Shown here in pieces: positions 35,907 to 45,439 of a stretch of 64,000 nucleotides of DNA. The DNA comes from Pseudovibrio denitrificans JCM 12308 (GTDB lineage: Bacteria > Pseudomonadota > Alphaproteobacteria > Rhizobiales > Stappiaceae), in assembly GCF_001310815.1 (NCBI RefSeq), contig NZ_BAZK01000017.1, forward strand, positions 45,739-109,738, read 5' to 3'. A program made the position numbers and the translations under genes. A model generated the notes under the pieces. The model searched no databases. It was not told where the DNA came from and saw only the letters and a program-made list of their open reading frames with translations. How positions within the stretch are numbered: the stretch's first letter is position 1; every line of letters begins with the position of its first letter.

Positions 35907-36348
35907 AGCACCGCGTGGGTTTCCATGCGGTGTTGGTGCTGAAGGTTCCCGTTTTTCACGGGTGGAGCAAGGCGAACAGGCTCTGCCTGCGCTACTTGTT
36001 AGATATGTTTCTTCGGCATTGGCTGCTCGCCTCGCCCGGGCCTTTTCTCATGAACACGCGGGCTCCCTCTCGGACAGACACGACAGACACGTTTGCGCAT
36101 CACAGATACGCTTCCATGCCTTTGACAGTTTCCTGTCACCACCGGACGCCCTCCGGAACGACCCCAAGCTCCCTACTACCACTGTGGTCTCAATAGGGTA
36201 TGGCGCTTCACCGGACCTCCCGACACGATACGTTACCTCATACCGGTAGCCCAACCCCGCCCACGCCACGGAGCGGACGGTCCGCTCCTGCCCGAATGCG
36301 TGGGCACGAGAACAAGCTTACGGAGGTTTTTGCCAGGGGGAATAAGTT
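35907..36348 (-). ncRNA. Candidate structured RNA element, copy B
   Basis: Read on the minus strand this is the diverged partner of copy A at 15509-16012. The 39-nt block 35986-36024 is identical to A. A long helix pairs 36259-36266 with 36298-36305 (GCCCACGC/GCGTGGGC), and A has the same helix as GCCTACG/CGTAGGC, a C-G to T-A compensatory change. The hairpin at 35948-35962 is CCCGT/ACGGG against CCCGA/TCGGG in A. A 10-bp hairpin closes the 3' end (35909-35932). A GAAA tetraloop (TGACAG-GAAA-CTGTCA, minus strand) replaces a different hairpin in A. The middle differs strongly in sequence. It is convergent with sodC, five bases past its stop. The rest of the gap, to 36507, shows nothing clear. 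Confidence 0.6.
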
Positions 36349-36507
36349 TTTTGAAGAGGGGCTGCAAAGGGCGTGTTCCGGGCGTTTTATGGGATCGTTA
36401 GCCGGGGTTTGATGACACATACAGGAGTATGTTACCGTTAAGGTAAGTTGCTCGTGTGTGTTGGGAGTGCTGCGGGCAATTGAGTTTGGTTGGGGAGGGC
36501 CATCTCA

Positions 36508-37470
36508 ATGGAGTTTTTTGATCCGATTTCGTATGCGGTGCCGTTTTTTATTATTCTGATGATTGCCGAAGGCGTGGCTTTGAAGCTGCGCGGTATTGAT
36601 GGGTATGACGTCAAAGACACGTTTTTCAGTCTGGCGATGGGGATTGGGAGCCTTGTCGTAAAGATCGTGTTTGGGGCGGCTGTTTCTTATGCGGCGCATA
36701 GCTGGGTTTACAGCCATCGCCTTATTGAAAACGTGCCGGTCAACTGGTGGACGATCCTGATCTGCTTTGTGCTTTATGATCTCGCCTACTACTGGCAGCA
36801 TCGGTTTGGGCATGAGTATCGCTGGTTCTGGGCGAGCCACGTGAACCACCATTCTTCGCAGCGTTACAATCTCTCGACTGCTTTACGGCAGACATGGACG
36901 GGAACCATTGCGCTTACCTTCATCTTTGGCCTGCCGATTGCGCTGTTTGGGTTTCCGCCGGAAATGATCTTCTTCGTTGCAGCGTGGAACCTGCTTTATC
37001 AGTTCTGGATTCATACGGAACTGGTGGATCGGATGGGGCCGTTGGAATGGATCTTCAACACGCCGAGCCATCACCGCGTGCATCATGCGACGAACCCGCG
37101 GTATCTGGATTCCAATTATGCAGGCACGTTGATCATCTGGGACCGGATGTTTGGCACGTTCAGCCCGGAAGTCGCTGAAGATCCTCCGCGGTATGGGATT
37201 GGCAAGAACCTTGAAACCAACAACCTGCTGATTGTTGCATTCCATGAATGGATTGCGATGGTGAAGGATCTGAAGACCGCGCGCTCATTGAGAGATGTGT
37301 ATGGCTATATGTTCCGCACGCCGGGCTGGACGCCGGATGGGTCTCGCATGACCACGAAGAAGGCGAAGGCGAACTGGAAGCGTAAGCAGGAGCGTTTGAA
37401 GGCGCAGGAGAGCGTGTCTCCGAGCGGAGAGGATGATCCGGCTGCCAAAGCTGTTGAGCCAGCTGAGTGA
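36508..37470 (+). CDS. Sterol desaturase / fatty acid hydroxylase family protein
   Basis: A membrane-bound di-iron oxygenase-like protein of 320 residues. ATG 36508 follows GGAGGG. Hydrophobic helices surround the histidine clusters HRFGHEYRWFW, HVNHHSS and, after about 90 residues, HRVHH, the pattern of this family. Members hydroxylate or desaturate lipids such as carotenoids, fatty acids or sterol-like compounds. No carotenoid or lipid operon is adjacent, so the substrate is unknown. The C-terminal tail is charged and Lys/Glu-rich. Confidence 0.87.
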   Translation: MEFFDPISYAVPFFIILMIAEGVALKLRGIDGYDVKDTFFSLAMGIGSLVVKIVFGAAVSYAAHSWVYSHRLIENVPVNWWTILICFVLYDLAYYWQHRFGHEYRWFWASHVNHHSSQRYNLSTALRQTWTGTIALTFIFGLPIALFGFPPEMIFFVAAWNLLYQFWIHTELVDRMGPLEWIFNTPSHHRVHHATNPRYLDSNYAGTLIIWDRMFGTFSPEVAEDPPRYGIGKNLETNNLLIVAFHEWIAMVKDLKTARSLRDVYGYMFRTPGWTPDGSRMTTKKAKANWKRKQERLKAQESVSPSGEDDPAAKAVEPAE

Positions 37471-37483
37471 GCTGTTAAAGCGC

Positions 37484-37516
37484 AACAAAAAAAGGGAGAG
37501 CCGAGGCCCTCCCTTT
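37484..37516 (-). terminator. Intrinsic terminator after typA
   Basis: Stem AAAGGGAG/CTCCCTTT (37491-37498 with 37509-37516). On the minus strand a run of seven T follows. It lies 21 bases past the typA stop. Confidence 0.82.
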
Positions 37517-37537
37517 GAAATTCTAAATGCGAGCTGA

Positions 37538-39355
37538 TTAGCTTGCTTTTGCAGCACGCTCAGCGCGTTTGCGCTCATGCGGGCAGAGCAGCGCTTTACG
37601 CAGACGGATGGACTCTGGGGTAACTTCCACCAGTTCATCCTCTGAGATGTAAGAGAGCGCGCCTTCAAGGCTCAGCTTCATTGGGGTGGTCAGCTTAACC
37701 GCATCGTCCTTACCTGCAGAACGGATGTTGGTGAGCTGCTTGCCCTTCAGAACGTTCACTTCAAGGTCGTTGCCGCGGGTGTGCTCACCCACGATCATGC
37801 CCTGATACACCTTGGTGCCCGGATCGATCATCATTGGACCGCGATCTTCCAGGTTGAACAGCGCGTATGCAACTGCTTCGCCCTGACCGTTGGACAGCAG
37901 AACGCCGGTGTGGCGGCCCTGGATCTGACCTTTGTACGGTGCGTATTCGTGGAACACGCGGTTGAAGATTGCTGAACCACGGGTGTCAGACATCAGTTCT
38001 GCCTGATAACCGATGAGGCCACGGGTTGGTGCGTTGAACACGAGACGTGTACGACCACCGCCGGACGGACGCATTTCAAGCAGTTCTGCTTTGCGCTCGG
38101 TCAGCTTCTGAACAACAGCACCGGAGAACTCGTCATCAACGTCGATGATAACTTCTTCGATTGGCTCAAGGCGGTTGCCTGCTTCGTCTTCCTGATAAAC
38201 AACGCGTGGACGACCAACGCAAAGCTCGAAGCCTTCACGACGCATGTTTTCGATCAGGATTGCGAGCAGAAGTTCGCCGCGGCCAGAAACGATGAATGCA
38301 TCTGGTTCGTCGGTTTCTTCAACGCGCAGTGCAACGTTACCTTCAGCTTCCTTCAGCAGGCGCTCGCGGATAACGCGGGACTGAACCTTGGAGCCTTCGG
38401 TGCCTGCCAGAGGACCATCGTTCACACGGAACATCATGGACAGGGTTGGCGGATCGATTGGCTGTGCCTGAATTGGCTCAGTGACCTGCGGGTCAACAAT
38501 GGTGTCAGCAACAGTTGCCTTTGTGAGGCCTGCTACGGAAACAATGTCACCTGCCTCACCTTCGTCAATTGCCTGACGCTCAAGGCCACGGAATGCGAGA
38601 ACCTTGGAGATACGACCGGTTTCGATCAGCTTGCCATCACGGGACAGGGCTTTAACAGCCATGTTTGGCTTGGCAACGCCGGAAGCGATGCGGCCTGTGA
38701 GGATGCGACCGAGGAACGGATCGGATTCGATGGTGGTTGCCAGGAGGCGGAATTCACCTTCTTCAGCCTGTGGCTCGGACACTTTGTCGAGGATCATGTC
38801 GAACAGTGGAGCCATGGAGTCTTGAGGACCAGCTGGTTCAAGTGACATCCATTCCTGCTTTGCAGAACCGTAGACGACTGGGAAGTCGAGCTGCTCTTCG
38901 TTTGCATCCAGAGATGCGAAGAGGTCGAACACTTCGTCCAGAACTTCGTCAGCACGCTGCTCAGGCTTGTCGATCTTGTTGATCGCGACGATTGGTTTGA
39001 GGCCAAGCTTCAGCGCTTTACCAAGCACGAACTTGGTCTGCGGCATTGGGCCTTCAGCTGCGTCAACGAGCAGGACAACACCATCAACCATGTGAAGGAT
39101 ACGCTCAACTTCACCGCCGAAGTCGGCGTGGCCTGGGGTGTCAACGATGTTGATGCGGGTGTCTTTCCATACAAGCGAAGTGTTCTTCGCCAGAATGGTG
39201 ATGCCGCGCTCACGCTCGATATCGTTGGAGTCCATCATGCGTTCTTCGGTGCGCTGGTTGTCGCGGAAGACGCCGGACTGCTTCAACAGGACGTCGATCA
39301 GGGTTGTCTTGCCGTGGTCAACGTGGGCGATGATCGCAATATTGCGAAGTTTCAT
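37538..39355 (-). CDS. typA: Ribosome-associated GTPase TypA/BipA
   Basis: A translational GTPase that binds the 70S ribosome and aids 50S assembly, mainly under stress or at low temperature. It has 605 residues from ATG 39355 ([19 protein letters not shown]), which follows CGGAG closely; an in-frame start at 39373 is less likely. G motifs are [21 protein letters not shown] and [12 protein letters not shown]. The EF-G-like domains follow, with [18 protein letters not shown] and [20 protein letters not shown]. It is complete in length and monocistronic. Confidence 0.95.
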   Translation of the reverse strand: MKLRNIAIIAHVDHGKTTLIDVLLKQSGVFRDNQRTEERMMDSNDIERERGITILAKNTSLVWKDTRINIVDTPGHADFGGEVERILHMVDGVVLLVDAAEGPMPQTKFVLGKALKLGLKPIVAINKIDKPEQRADEVLDEVFDLFASLDANEEQLDFPVVYGSAKQEWMSLEPAGPQDSMAPLFDMILDKVSEPQAEEGEFRLLATTIESDPFLGRILTGRIASGVAKPNMAVKALSRDGKLIETGRISKVLAFRGLERQAIDEGEAGDIVSVAGLTKATVADTIVDPQVTEPIQAQPIDPPTLSMMFRVNDGPLAGTEGSKVQSRVIRERLLKEAEGNVALRVEETDEPDAFIVSGRGELLLAILIENMRREGFELCVGRPRVVYQEDEAGNRLEPIEEVIIDVDDEFSGAVVQKLTERKAELLEMRPSGGGRTRLVFNAPTRGLIGYQAELMSDTRGSAIFNRVFHEYAPYKGQIQGRHTGVLLSNGQGEAVAYALFNLEDRGPMMIDPGTKVYQGMIVGEHTRGNDLEVNVLKGKQLTNIRSAGKDDAVKLTTPMKLSLEGALSYISEDELVEVTPESIRLRKALLCPHERKRAERAAKAS

Positions 39356-39673
39356 GGAGCTCCGTCTGGCCATAGGAAGTCGCGGCGTGTGGGAGGATCA
39401 TGAGGTGCCCGATCCACGCCATTCCTTCAATCTGGTTTTTCTCTAATGAAAGATGCGCTCTTCTATCCTATTTTTGTGTCATTTCAAACCATCTCGCCAA
39501 AAAACTGCTAAGTATTTAGTCGAGCACGCTTTTTTCTAGGTCAGATTGGCTGGTTTGATAGATTTTGCCGGAAAAAGAACGCAATTCAGCTTCCGATAAG
39601 CTGACAAGTTCTCACTGAGGCATCAAAAAATGAGGTTTATTGCGGCTTTCGGCGCAAAAGTGTGCCAGATCAC
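39356..39673. other. Gene-free region upstream of typA
   Basis: About 320 bases without a credible gene. It must hold the typA promoter and the end of the cupin gene transcript. AT-rich patches (39440-39540) are present. No strong hairpin or repeat was found. Confidence 0.5.
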
Positions 39674-40054
39674 TTACTCTTCATTGAGGAAGTTGTAATC
39701 GTCGATAGAAAGCAGGCCGGATTTTCTCACCAATCTTGAGCGCACATCGATCTCAGCAAGGTCATACGCGTGCATCCATTGGCACTCATCCGGGCAACGG
39801 CCTACGATATCGAAGCTCTTGCCTGCAGGAATATAGAATTCTTCGAAGGGCTCTAAATTGATAAACTGACCATTGATCCCTATAGACATGCCAGGTGTCA
39901 GGGCGACGAAAATCTCTTCTGCCTCCGCAAAGAGATTTCTCCAGATCCGTCCGGGCGTGTCAATTTGGTGGTGAAATGCGTATCCACGTTCGCGAAAGCT
40001 TGCTTGAAGCTCCTGTTTCTGTTGTTCAAGGTTAGACAGTTCAGGTAAAAGCAA
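39674..40054 (-). CDS. Small cupin-like protein
   Basis: About 126 residues from TTG 40054, chosen because AAAGGAG lies seven bases before it. An in-frame codon at 40111 would extend it. The C-terminal half looks like a cupin barrel: IFVALTPGMSIGINGQFINLEPFEEFYIPAGKSFDIVGRCPDECQWMHAYD. The N-terminal half (LSNLEQQKQELQASFRERGYAF) is helical. Metal-binding histidines of classical cupins are not obvious. It is divergent from the AraC-type regulator at 40250, with an operator-like palindrome between them, so it may be that regulator's target. Function is unknown. Confidence 0.6.
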   Translation of the reverse strand: MLLPELSNLEQQKQELQASFRERGYAFHHQIDTPGRIWRNLFAEAEEIFVALTPGMSIGINGQFINLEPFEEFYIPAGKSFDIVGRCPDECQWMHAYDLAEIDVRSRLVRKSGLLSIDDYNFLNEE

Positions 40055-40171
40055 GCAGTGCTCCTTTAATTTAGACCTTCGGCTAACTAATAAATTATGG
40101 GTCGGGACCATCAGTAGACAGTCGCTTGACTACAAAAAGGAATATGGCAATCTAATACCATTCAATATCGC

Positions 40172-40199
40172 AATATTGGGTATTGCAATCCCCAATATT
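40172..40199. promoter_or_regulatory. Operator-like palindrome between cupin and araC-type genes
   Basis: A perfect 9-bp inverted repeat, AATATTGGG-N10-CCCAATATT, lies in the 195-base divergent region. The centre (TATTGCAATC) repeats part of the flank (CAATATCGCAATATTGGG). It is a likely regulator binding site; the size fits a dimeric regulator. Confidence 0.5.
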
Positions 40200-40249
40200 T
40201 ACACCAACTTATTCGTGGTGGGTGATTATAAGACAATAGAATACCCCCT

Positions 40250-41173
40250 GTGCGCGTAATCCCAAAAGTTGTTGGAAAACCAATGCAATTTGCAACCCAA
40301 CAGTGGTTAGAAGAATGGTTTGCCCCTCTCGCCCCAAGCGAGGGCGTGAGTGCAACCAGACATGAATGTGTAGAAGTGATTCGCATGACAACCGCGACAA
40401 AGCCTCGCGCTGTTATGTATTCACCAAGCATTCGTATCGTTTTTCAGGGTCTGGTCAGAGGCCATTTGGGTAGCCAGAGTTTCCTTTATTCCCAGCAGAG
40501 CTATGCGGCACTTGTGTCTCCGATTCCACTTGAGATCGAGATCGTCGAAGCTTCGCCTGAGAAACCTCTCTACGCGGTCAATTTAGCGATTGATATCAAC
40601 GTATTGGCAGAACTGATGCTGCTGATCGAGCAAGAGCCACTCGAGTTTGAGTATGGCGAAACGCTTGGTCGTCCAGCGCACCTTTCTGAAGAAGCGTTGT
40701 TTTCCGTATGTCGTCTGATGCAGACGCTAAATAGCGAAGAACAAACGAAAATTCTCGCTGATGGATATTATCGAGAGTTTCTGTATCATGTGCTCAAGTC
40801 CGAGTACGGTGCAAGCCTGCGCGTGCTTTTCCAGAACAGTGAGAAGTCCCAGGGTATTGCGCGAGTTCTTCAAGTTTTGCACGAGGATTTCTCAACAAAT
40901 CTGAGCGTGGACCAAATGGCGAAGATGGCATGCATGAGCATTTCTGCTTTCCATGCCGGCTTTAAGGGCGCAACTGGCCTGTCTCCGCTGCAGTATGTGA
41001 AGTCGATCCGCCTGCATAAGGCACGCTCCATGATGCTGAGTCAGAACATGAGCGCCAGTCAGGCTGCTTACCGGGTTGGTTATGCAAGCCCGTCTCAGTT
41101 CAGCCGCGAGTTCAAGCGCTTCTTCGGCAGCTCTCCAACGCAGGAAGCAGCGAAGTTTCGCGTTGTGGGCTAA
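40250..41173 (+). CDS. AraC-family transcriptional regulator
   Basis: A 307-residue regulator. The N-terminal part (about 25-190) matches the AraC-type ligand domain (AraC_N: AVMYSPSIRIVFQGLVRGHLGSQSFLYSQQSYAALVSPIPLEIEIVEASPEKP). The C-terminal double helix-turn-helix is SVDQMAKMACMSISAFHAGFKGATGLSPLQYVKSIRLHKAR and SASQAAYRVGYASPSQFSREFKRFFG. GTG 40250 is the widest start; ATG 40283 (MQFATQQWLEE) is equally possible. It is divergent from the cupin gene, and its ligand is unknown. A terminator follows. Confidence 0.87.
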   Translation: MRVIPKVVGKPMQFATQQWLEEWFAPLAPSEGVSATRHECVEVIRMTTATKPRAVMYSPSIRIVFQGLVRGHLGSQSFLYSQQSYAALVSPIPLEIEIVEASPEKPLYAVNLAIDINVLAELMLLIEQEPLEFEYGETLGRPAHLSEEALFSVCRLMQTLNSEEQTKILADGYYREFLYHVLKSEYGASLRVLFQNSEKSQGIARVLQVLHEDFSTNLSVDQMAKMACMSISAFHAGFKGATGLSPLQYVKSIRLHKARSMMLSQNMSASQAAYRVGYASPSQFSREFKRFFGSSPTQEAAKFRVVG

Positions 41174-41202
41174 GGCCTAGCGTCACTGCTCTTTGATTTT
41201 GA

Positions 41203-41237
41203 ACAGGTGTCCGGTGGATAATCGGGCACCTGTTTTT
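41203..41237 (+). terminator. Intrinsic terminator after the AraC-type gene
   Basis: Hairpin ACAGGTGTCCG/CGGGCACCTGT is followed by TTTTT, 30 bases past the stop. It separates this gene from the MFS transporter. Confidence 0.82.
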
Positions 41238-41347
41238 CATTGTGCGTTCTAAGCAATTTCCCTAGAGTTGCCGCTCAACACGTGATTTTCAAGAAAACTG
41301 GTGAAGCGCATTCGGGTTAGCAACGTGCCTTGCCTTGGGGTTTGGGA

Positions 41348-42579
41348 ATGAAAAAGGCAACGGGTACACCCACAGAGCTGCAGCTCTCTGCAGGACGGAC
41401 TGCGGTTTTCGGGGCATTGCTGGTTACAATCGGTCCGCTTTCCATGGCGCTGTATACGCCTGCCTTGCCGACGCTGGCCGAGGTGTTTGGAACAACGGAA
41501 GCCGTCGCCAAGCTTACGCTCACGGTTTACTTCGCTGGCTTTACGCTTGCTCAGCTGCTCTGCGGACCGCTCTCGGATGCGTTTGGACGTCGGCCTATCA
41601 TTCTCGGGTTCTTCAGTTGTTATCTGCTGGGCAGTCTTCTTGCCTGGTTGGCTCCTAATATTGAGATGCTGTTGCTGGGGCGATTGATTCAGGGGATCGG
41701 CGCGTCCAGCGGGATTGCTGTGGCGCGGGCGATTGTTCGGGACCAGTTCTCCGGCGAGGCAGGGGCGCGGATTATGAACCTGCTGGCGGTGATGTTGGGC
41801 ATCGGGCCAGCGATCTCGCCCACCATCGGCGCTTTGACGCTGAGTGCGTTTGGGTGGCAGGCAATCTTTGTTTTGATGGTGGCGTATGCCGGTTTCATCC
41901 TGTTGCTGACGCTGACTATTTTGCCGGAGACGAACGCCTATCGGGATGCCCGCCTTATTCGGCCGAAGCAGATCCTTGCGTCTTATTGGAGGCTGCTGCG
42001 CTCTTTTGAGTTTATGCAGCCCTCGCTGATCCTCGGGTTCACGATTGGGGTGATCTATACGCTCTCCACGGTGCTGCCGTTTGTTTTGATTGAGCGGATT
42101 GGCTTGACGCCCTTGCAGTTTGGCATGGGGATGGTTCTGCAGTCGGGCTCGTTCTTTATGGGTGGAGTGGTGACGCGGCTGCTGCTTCGGCGGTTCAGCA
42201 CAGAAGTGCTGCTTGCGCCTGCTTTGATCTGTTGCGGTTTGGGTGGTCTGGCGTTGTTTGTTGTCACTCAGCTTGAGTTTTTGAGCTTCCTGAGCATCAT
42301 GATCCGATTGGGGTGTTTGCTTTTGGGGCGTCCATGGCGATGCCCGCGCTTTCCATGCGGGGGATGGAACCGTTTCCTGAGATTGCCGGTGCTGCATCTG
42401 CTCTGATGGGTTTCATTCAGATGGCGGGTGGGTTCTTTGGCAGTCTTGTCACGGCTGTTGTGGTGCCTGATCCTGTGACGGCGCTTGGTGTTGTCATGCC
42501 GGGAATGGCCTTCATCGCGCTGTTCTTGCTGATTTTGCCGGTTAAGAAACGAGGCGTGGAAGAGCCTGTCAGTTCCTAA
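41348..42579 (+). CDS. MFS multidrug transporter, Bcr/CflA-like, frame broken near 42306
   Basis: A twelve-helix drug/proton antiporter-like protein of about 410 residues when repaired. The Bcr/CflA subfamily signature appears early: MALYTPALPTLAEVFGTT and GPLSDAFGRRPIIL (MFS loop motif). LIQGIGASSGIAVARAIVRDQF follows. The frame fails at ATGATCCGATTGGGG. Adding one C (ATCCCGATTGGGG) gives IPIGVFAFGASMAMPALSM and continues to PVKKRGVEEPVSS. The AraC-type gene beginning 17 bases downstream may control it. The substrate is unknown. Confidence 0.85.
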
Positions 42580-42596
42580 CGGGCAGAATTTATGAG

Positions 42597-43519
42597 ATGA
42601 TTATGAACCAGCTGATCGCCGAATATTGCTCCGCCAACACTTTGCTCATTCCGGAATCGCTTCATGATATGGCTGATGCGCGTTTGATCATGTCAGGCGG
42701 GAAGGCCTCTGTTTTTCATAAGTTTATCCGCAAGGACATGCGCGATATCGAGTTCTTTACGAGCACACCTTGTCTAGCTTTCGTGATCTCAGGGCGGGAG
42801 AGTTTTTCTTCAGCTGAGCATGAAGAGTTTGTTCTGAATGACGGTGAGATGCTCTTTATGGGCCGCGATCTTCATATGATTTCAGACTTCACCAATGAAG
42901 ATGGGCCTTTGGAAGCTGTTCTCTTTTTCTTTGATACTGCTGTTATTGCAGAGTTCTTGAGGCGCAAGCGCATCGCAGAAGGTGATAAGGCAGCAGCACA
43001 TCAGCCGTTTAAAGTGGCGGCCAATGCTTCCATAAGCGAATATGTGGTGGGCCTGAAATCTATCTATAAGGATCTCAATAAGGCACCTTCGGATCTGGTG
43101 CGCATGAAGCTGCTTGAACTGCTGTATCTGGTGGATTTGCTGGGGCACGAGCAACGTTTGCTCAGTTTTTTGATCGGGGCAAGCGCTGCCGGGAAACGTC
43201 GCAACATCAAGCATCTGATGCGGAACGGGAGCGCCTACAATCTCTCAGTGAAAGACTTTGCCAGATTATCGGGACGTTCAGTTTCCAGCTTTAACCGGGA
43301 CTTCAAGCGGCTTAACGGAGTGACGCCGAGCAAGTGGCTGCTGGATACTCGTTTAGAGAAGGCACGGGAGCTTGTTTTTGAGAGTAAGCTTAGCGTGACA
43401 GAGATCGCGATGCAGATTGCTTTGCCAACACTTCTCATTTTATCAAAGCCTTCAAAGGGCGATATGATGAGACGCCGAAGCAGGCGCGGCTTTCCTACCA
43501 AGATAGTTTTGCCGAATAA
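42597..43519 (+). CDS. AraC-family transcriptional regulator, frame broken near 43421
   Basis: A regulator of about 307 residues. The N-terminal domain is of unknown ligand (ARLIMSGGKASVFHKFIRKD...). The C-terminal HTH pair is NLSVKDFARLSGRSVSSFNRDFKRLNGVTPSKWLLDTRLEKAR and SVTEIAMQIGFANTSHFIKAFKGRYDETPKQ. The second reads correctly only after adding one G (ATTGCTTT, expected ATTGGCTTT), and the stop is then TAA at 43517-43519. ATG 42597 or 42603 may be used. It lies between the MFS gene and the ABM gene, and probably controls one of them. Confidence 0.82.
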
Positions 43520-43611
43520 TTCGTGAGCTGAAAACGGCATTTTTGGTGTTTTGGGCGTATAGGCGAATGAGATGAATGGATAATTTCTCCTTGTTTTTAA
43601 AGGAGAAAAAC

Positions 43612-43902
43612 ATGTCTATCACTGTTACATTGCAAATGAAGGTTAAAGAGGCACGCTATGCGGAGCTGCAGCAATTTCTGCAGGCCAACCTTCCCAATGT
43701 ACGCGGGTTTGCCGGTGCTCTGAGCGTTGGTGTTTTTTATAATGCTGAGCAGCAGGATTTGATGCTCTTTGAAGAATGGCTGTCTAAAGAGCACCACCAG
43801 TCCTACATTCAGTTCATCTCGGAGAACGGCGTCATGAGCCAGTTGCTCTCCTTCATGCAGGATGCGCCAGTGATCACTTATTACGGGCGTGAAGTTCTGT
43901 AA
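43612..43902 (+). CDS. Antibiotic biosynthesis monooxygenase (ABM) domain protein
   Basis: A 96-residue protein with the ferredoxin-like ABM/YgiN fold. ATG 43612 follows AAAGGAG at five bases, an excellent site. Blocks are SITVTLQMKVKEARYAELQQFLQANLPNVRGFAGALSVGVFYN and DLMLFEEWLSKEHHQSYIQF. Such proteins are often quinol monooxygenases or heme-degrading or detoxification enzymes; without residues to discriminate, no substrate is claimed. It follows the AraC-type gene by 92 bases and may be its target. Confidence 0.78.
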   Translation: MSITVTLQMKVKEARYAELQQFLQANLPNVRGFAGALSVGVFYNAEQQDLMLFEEWLSKEHHQSYIQFISENGVMSQLLSFMQDAPVITYYGREVL

Positions 43903-44058
43903 AAAGCACTGAACTGAGTGGTGGGGTAACGATCACTCTTCGCTTTTGCTGGCTAACGATTGGTCTGAGGATGGTGAACTGTTCTCGGATCTCTCGATTT
44001 TTGCTGGAAACGTGCGCAGTGGGAGGCTATGAGGGACCAGAAAGTGGGAGGGACCCTT

Positions 44059-44880
44059 ATGGCAGAGTTTGATCATCGAGTGCTGGAAAGCTCTCAGCGG
44101 CCGCTTGTCATGGGCATCTTGAACGTGACCCCGGATAGCTTTTCTGATGGTGGGCAGTTTGATGCGCCCGCTGCTGCGCTTGCGCATGCGATTGAGATGA
44201 TCGCCGAAGGGGCGGATATCATCGATGTTGGCGGCGAAAGCACGCGGCCCGGTGCGACAGTGGTTGAAGAGCTGGATGAGCTGGAGCGGGTTCTGCCGGT
44301 GCTGGATCTCATCAAAGAGCTACCGGTTCTGATTTCCATCGATACCTATAAGGCCAAGGTTGCCGCCGCCGCCTGCAAGGCTGGCGCGCACATCGTCAAT
44401 GATGTTTGGGGTTTGCAGAAAGACCCTGACATGGCTGGTGTTGTGGCTGATGCTGGTGTGCCTGTCATCATGATGCATAACCGCACCGAGGTTGATGAGC
44501 AGCTGGATATCATGGCTGACATCGAGCGCTTCTTTGAAAAGTCACTCAAGCTGGCCTCTGATGCTGGCATTCCGGAAGAGCATCAGATCCTCGATCCGGG
44601 CTTTGGCTTTGGCAAAACCCTTCAGCAGAACTATCAGATCCTGAACCGGCTTTCCGAGCTTCGTAAGTTTAACCGGCCAATCCTTGCGGGGGCATCTCGC
44701 AAACGTATGATTGGATATGTGTTGAATAATGAAGCGCCAGAGCGTATGGCTGGATCGCTTGCAGTCCACACGCTTTCGCTACAAAACGGAGCGCAAATTC
44801 TGCGAGTGCACGATGTGAAGCCGCATGCTGATGCTGTGCGGATCTTCCAAGCAATGAAAGAACTAGGCAGCAGCCAATAA
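44059..44880 (+). CDS. folP: Dihydropteroate synthase
   Basis: It condenses 6-hydroxymethyl-7,8-dihydropterin pyrophosphate with p-aminobenzoate to form dihydropteroate, a folate step and the target of sulfonamides. It has 273 residues from ATG 44059, preceded by GGGAGGG; an in-frame start 10 codons earlier is unlikely. Signatures are MGILNVTPDSFSDGGQF, DVGGESTRPGA, DVWGLQKDPDM and ILDPGFGFGKT, then GASRKRMIG. It overlaps folK by one base, so the two are cotranscribed. folB, usually between folP and folK in this class, is absent. Confidence 0.94.
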   Translation: MAEFDHRVLESSQRPLVMGILNVTPDSFSDGGQFDAPAAALAHAIEMIAEGADIIDVGGESTRPGATVVEELDELERVLPVLDLIKELPVLISIDTYKAKVAAAACKAGAHIVNDVWGLQKDPDMAGVVADAGVPVIMMHNRTEVDEQLDIMADIERFFEKSLKLASDAGIPEEHQILDPGFGFGKTLQQNYQILNRLSELRKFNRPILAGASRKRMIGYVLNNEAPERMAGSLAVHTLSLQNGAQILRVHDVKPHADAVRIFQAMKELGSSQ

Positions 44881-45371
44881 TGACACAAGAAAAGATTGTT
44901 GCAGCACTTGGTTTGGGCTCAAATCTTGGCGATACCAAAGCGAATATCGACGGTGCAGTGGCCGCATTGAATGCTGTCGAGGGAATATCTGTTTTAAAGA
45001 AGTCGTCCGACTATCGCACACCGCCGTGGGGGCCAGTGCCACAGGATGACTACCGCAACTGTTGCATTACGGTGGAGACGATTTTGTCTCCGCGCGACTT
45101 GCTGAATGCGGGGCTGGATGTCGAAAAGCAGCTTGGCCGTGTGCGTGATGTGCGCTGGGGGCCGCGGACGATCGATATCGACCTGCTCATCTATGATCAC
45201 GCAAGCGTTGAGGAAGAGGGACTTCAGGTTCCGCATCCACGCATGGGCGAGCGTGCGTTCGTGCTTATTCCGCTGACTGAGATCTGGCCGGAAGCACCTT
45301 TGCTGGATGGACGTACTGCAGCTGAAGCGCTGGAAACCTGCGCTGATAAGGAAGGCATCTACAAGCTGTAG
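44880..45371 (+). CDS. folK: Hydroxymethyldihydropterin pyrophosphokinase
   Basis: It transfers pyrophosphate from ATP to 6-hydroxymethyl-7,8-dihydropterin, supplying the FolP substrate. It has 163 residues. Family motifs are LGLGSNLGDTKANI, YRTPPWGPVPQDDYRNCC, LGRVRDVRWGPRTIDIDLLIYDH and VPHPRMGERAFVLIPL. The start ATG overlaps the folP stop (TAATG), so translation is coupled. A hairpin follows the stop. Confidence 0.95.
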   Translation: MTQEKIVAALGLGSNLGDTKANIDGAVAALNAVEGISVLKKSSDYRTPPWGPVPQDDYRNCCITVETILSPRDLLNAGLDVEKQLGRVRDVRWGPRTIDIDLLIYDHASVEEEGLQVPHPRMGERAFVLIPLTEIWPEAPLLDGRTAAEALETCADKEGIYKL

Positions 45372-45373
45372 AT

Positions 45374-45422
45374 GCCGTAAAGCAGTCCTTGGTTTCGTTG
45401 AAACACATGGACTGCTTTAGGC
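45374..45422 (+). terminator. Long hairpin after folK, possible terminator
   Basis: A near-perfect stem, GCCGTAAAGCAGTCC with GGACTGCTTTAGGC, encloses a second small stem (GTTTC/GAAAC). No strong T-run follows directly, so it could be a weak terminator or an mRNA 3'-end stabiliser. Confidence 0.5.
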
Positions 45423-45439
45423 TTTAACTTTGAGTATCT

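Noticed and set aside
41249..42397. A 382-codon minus-strand frame over the MFS transporter
   Set aside because: Composition is Gln/Arg/His-rich with no recognisable domain. The plus-strand MFS helices are unmistakable.
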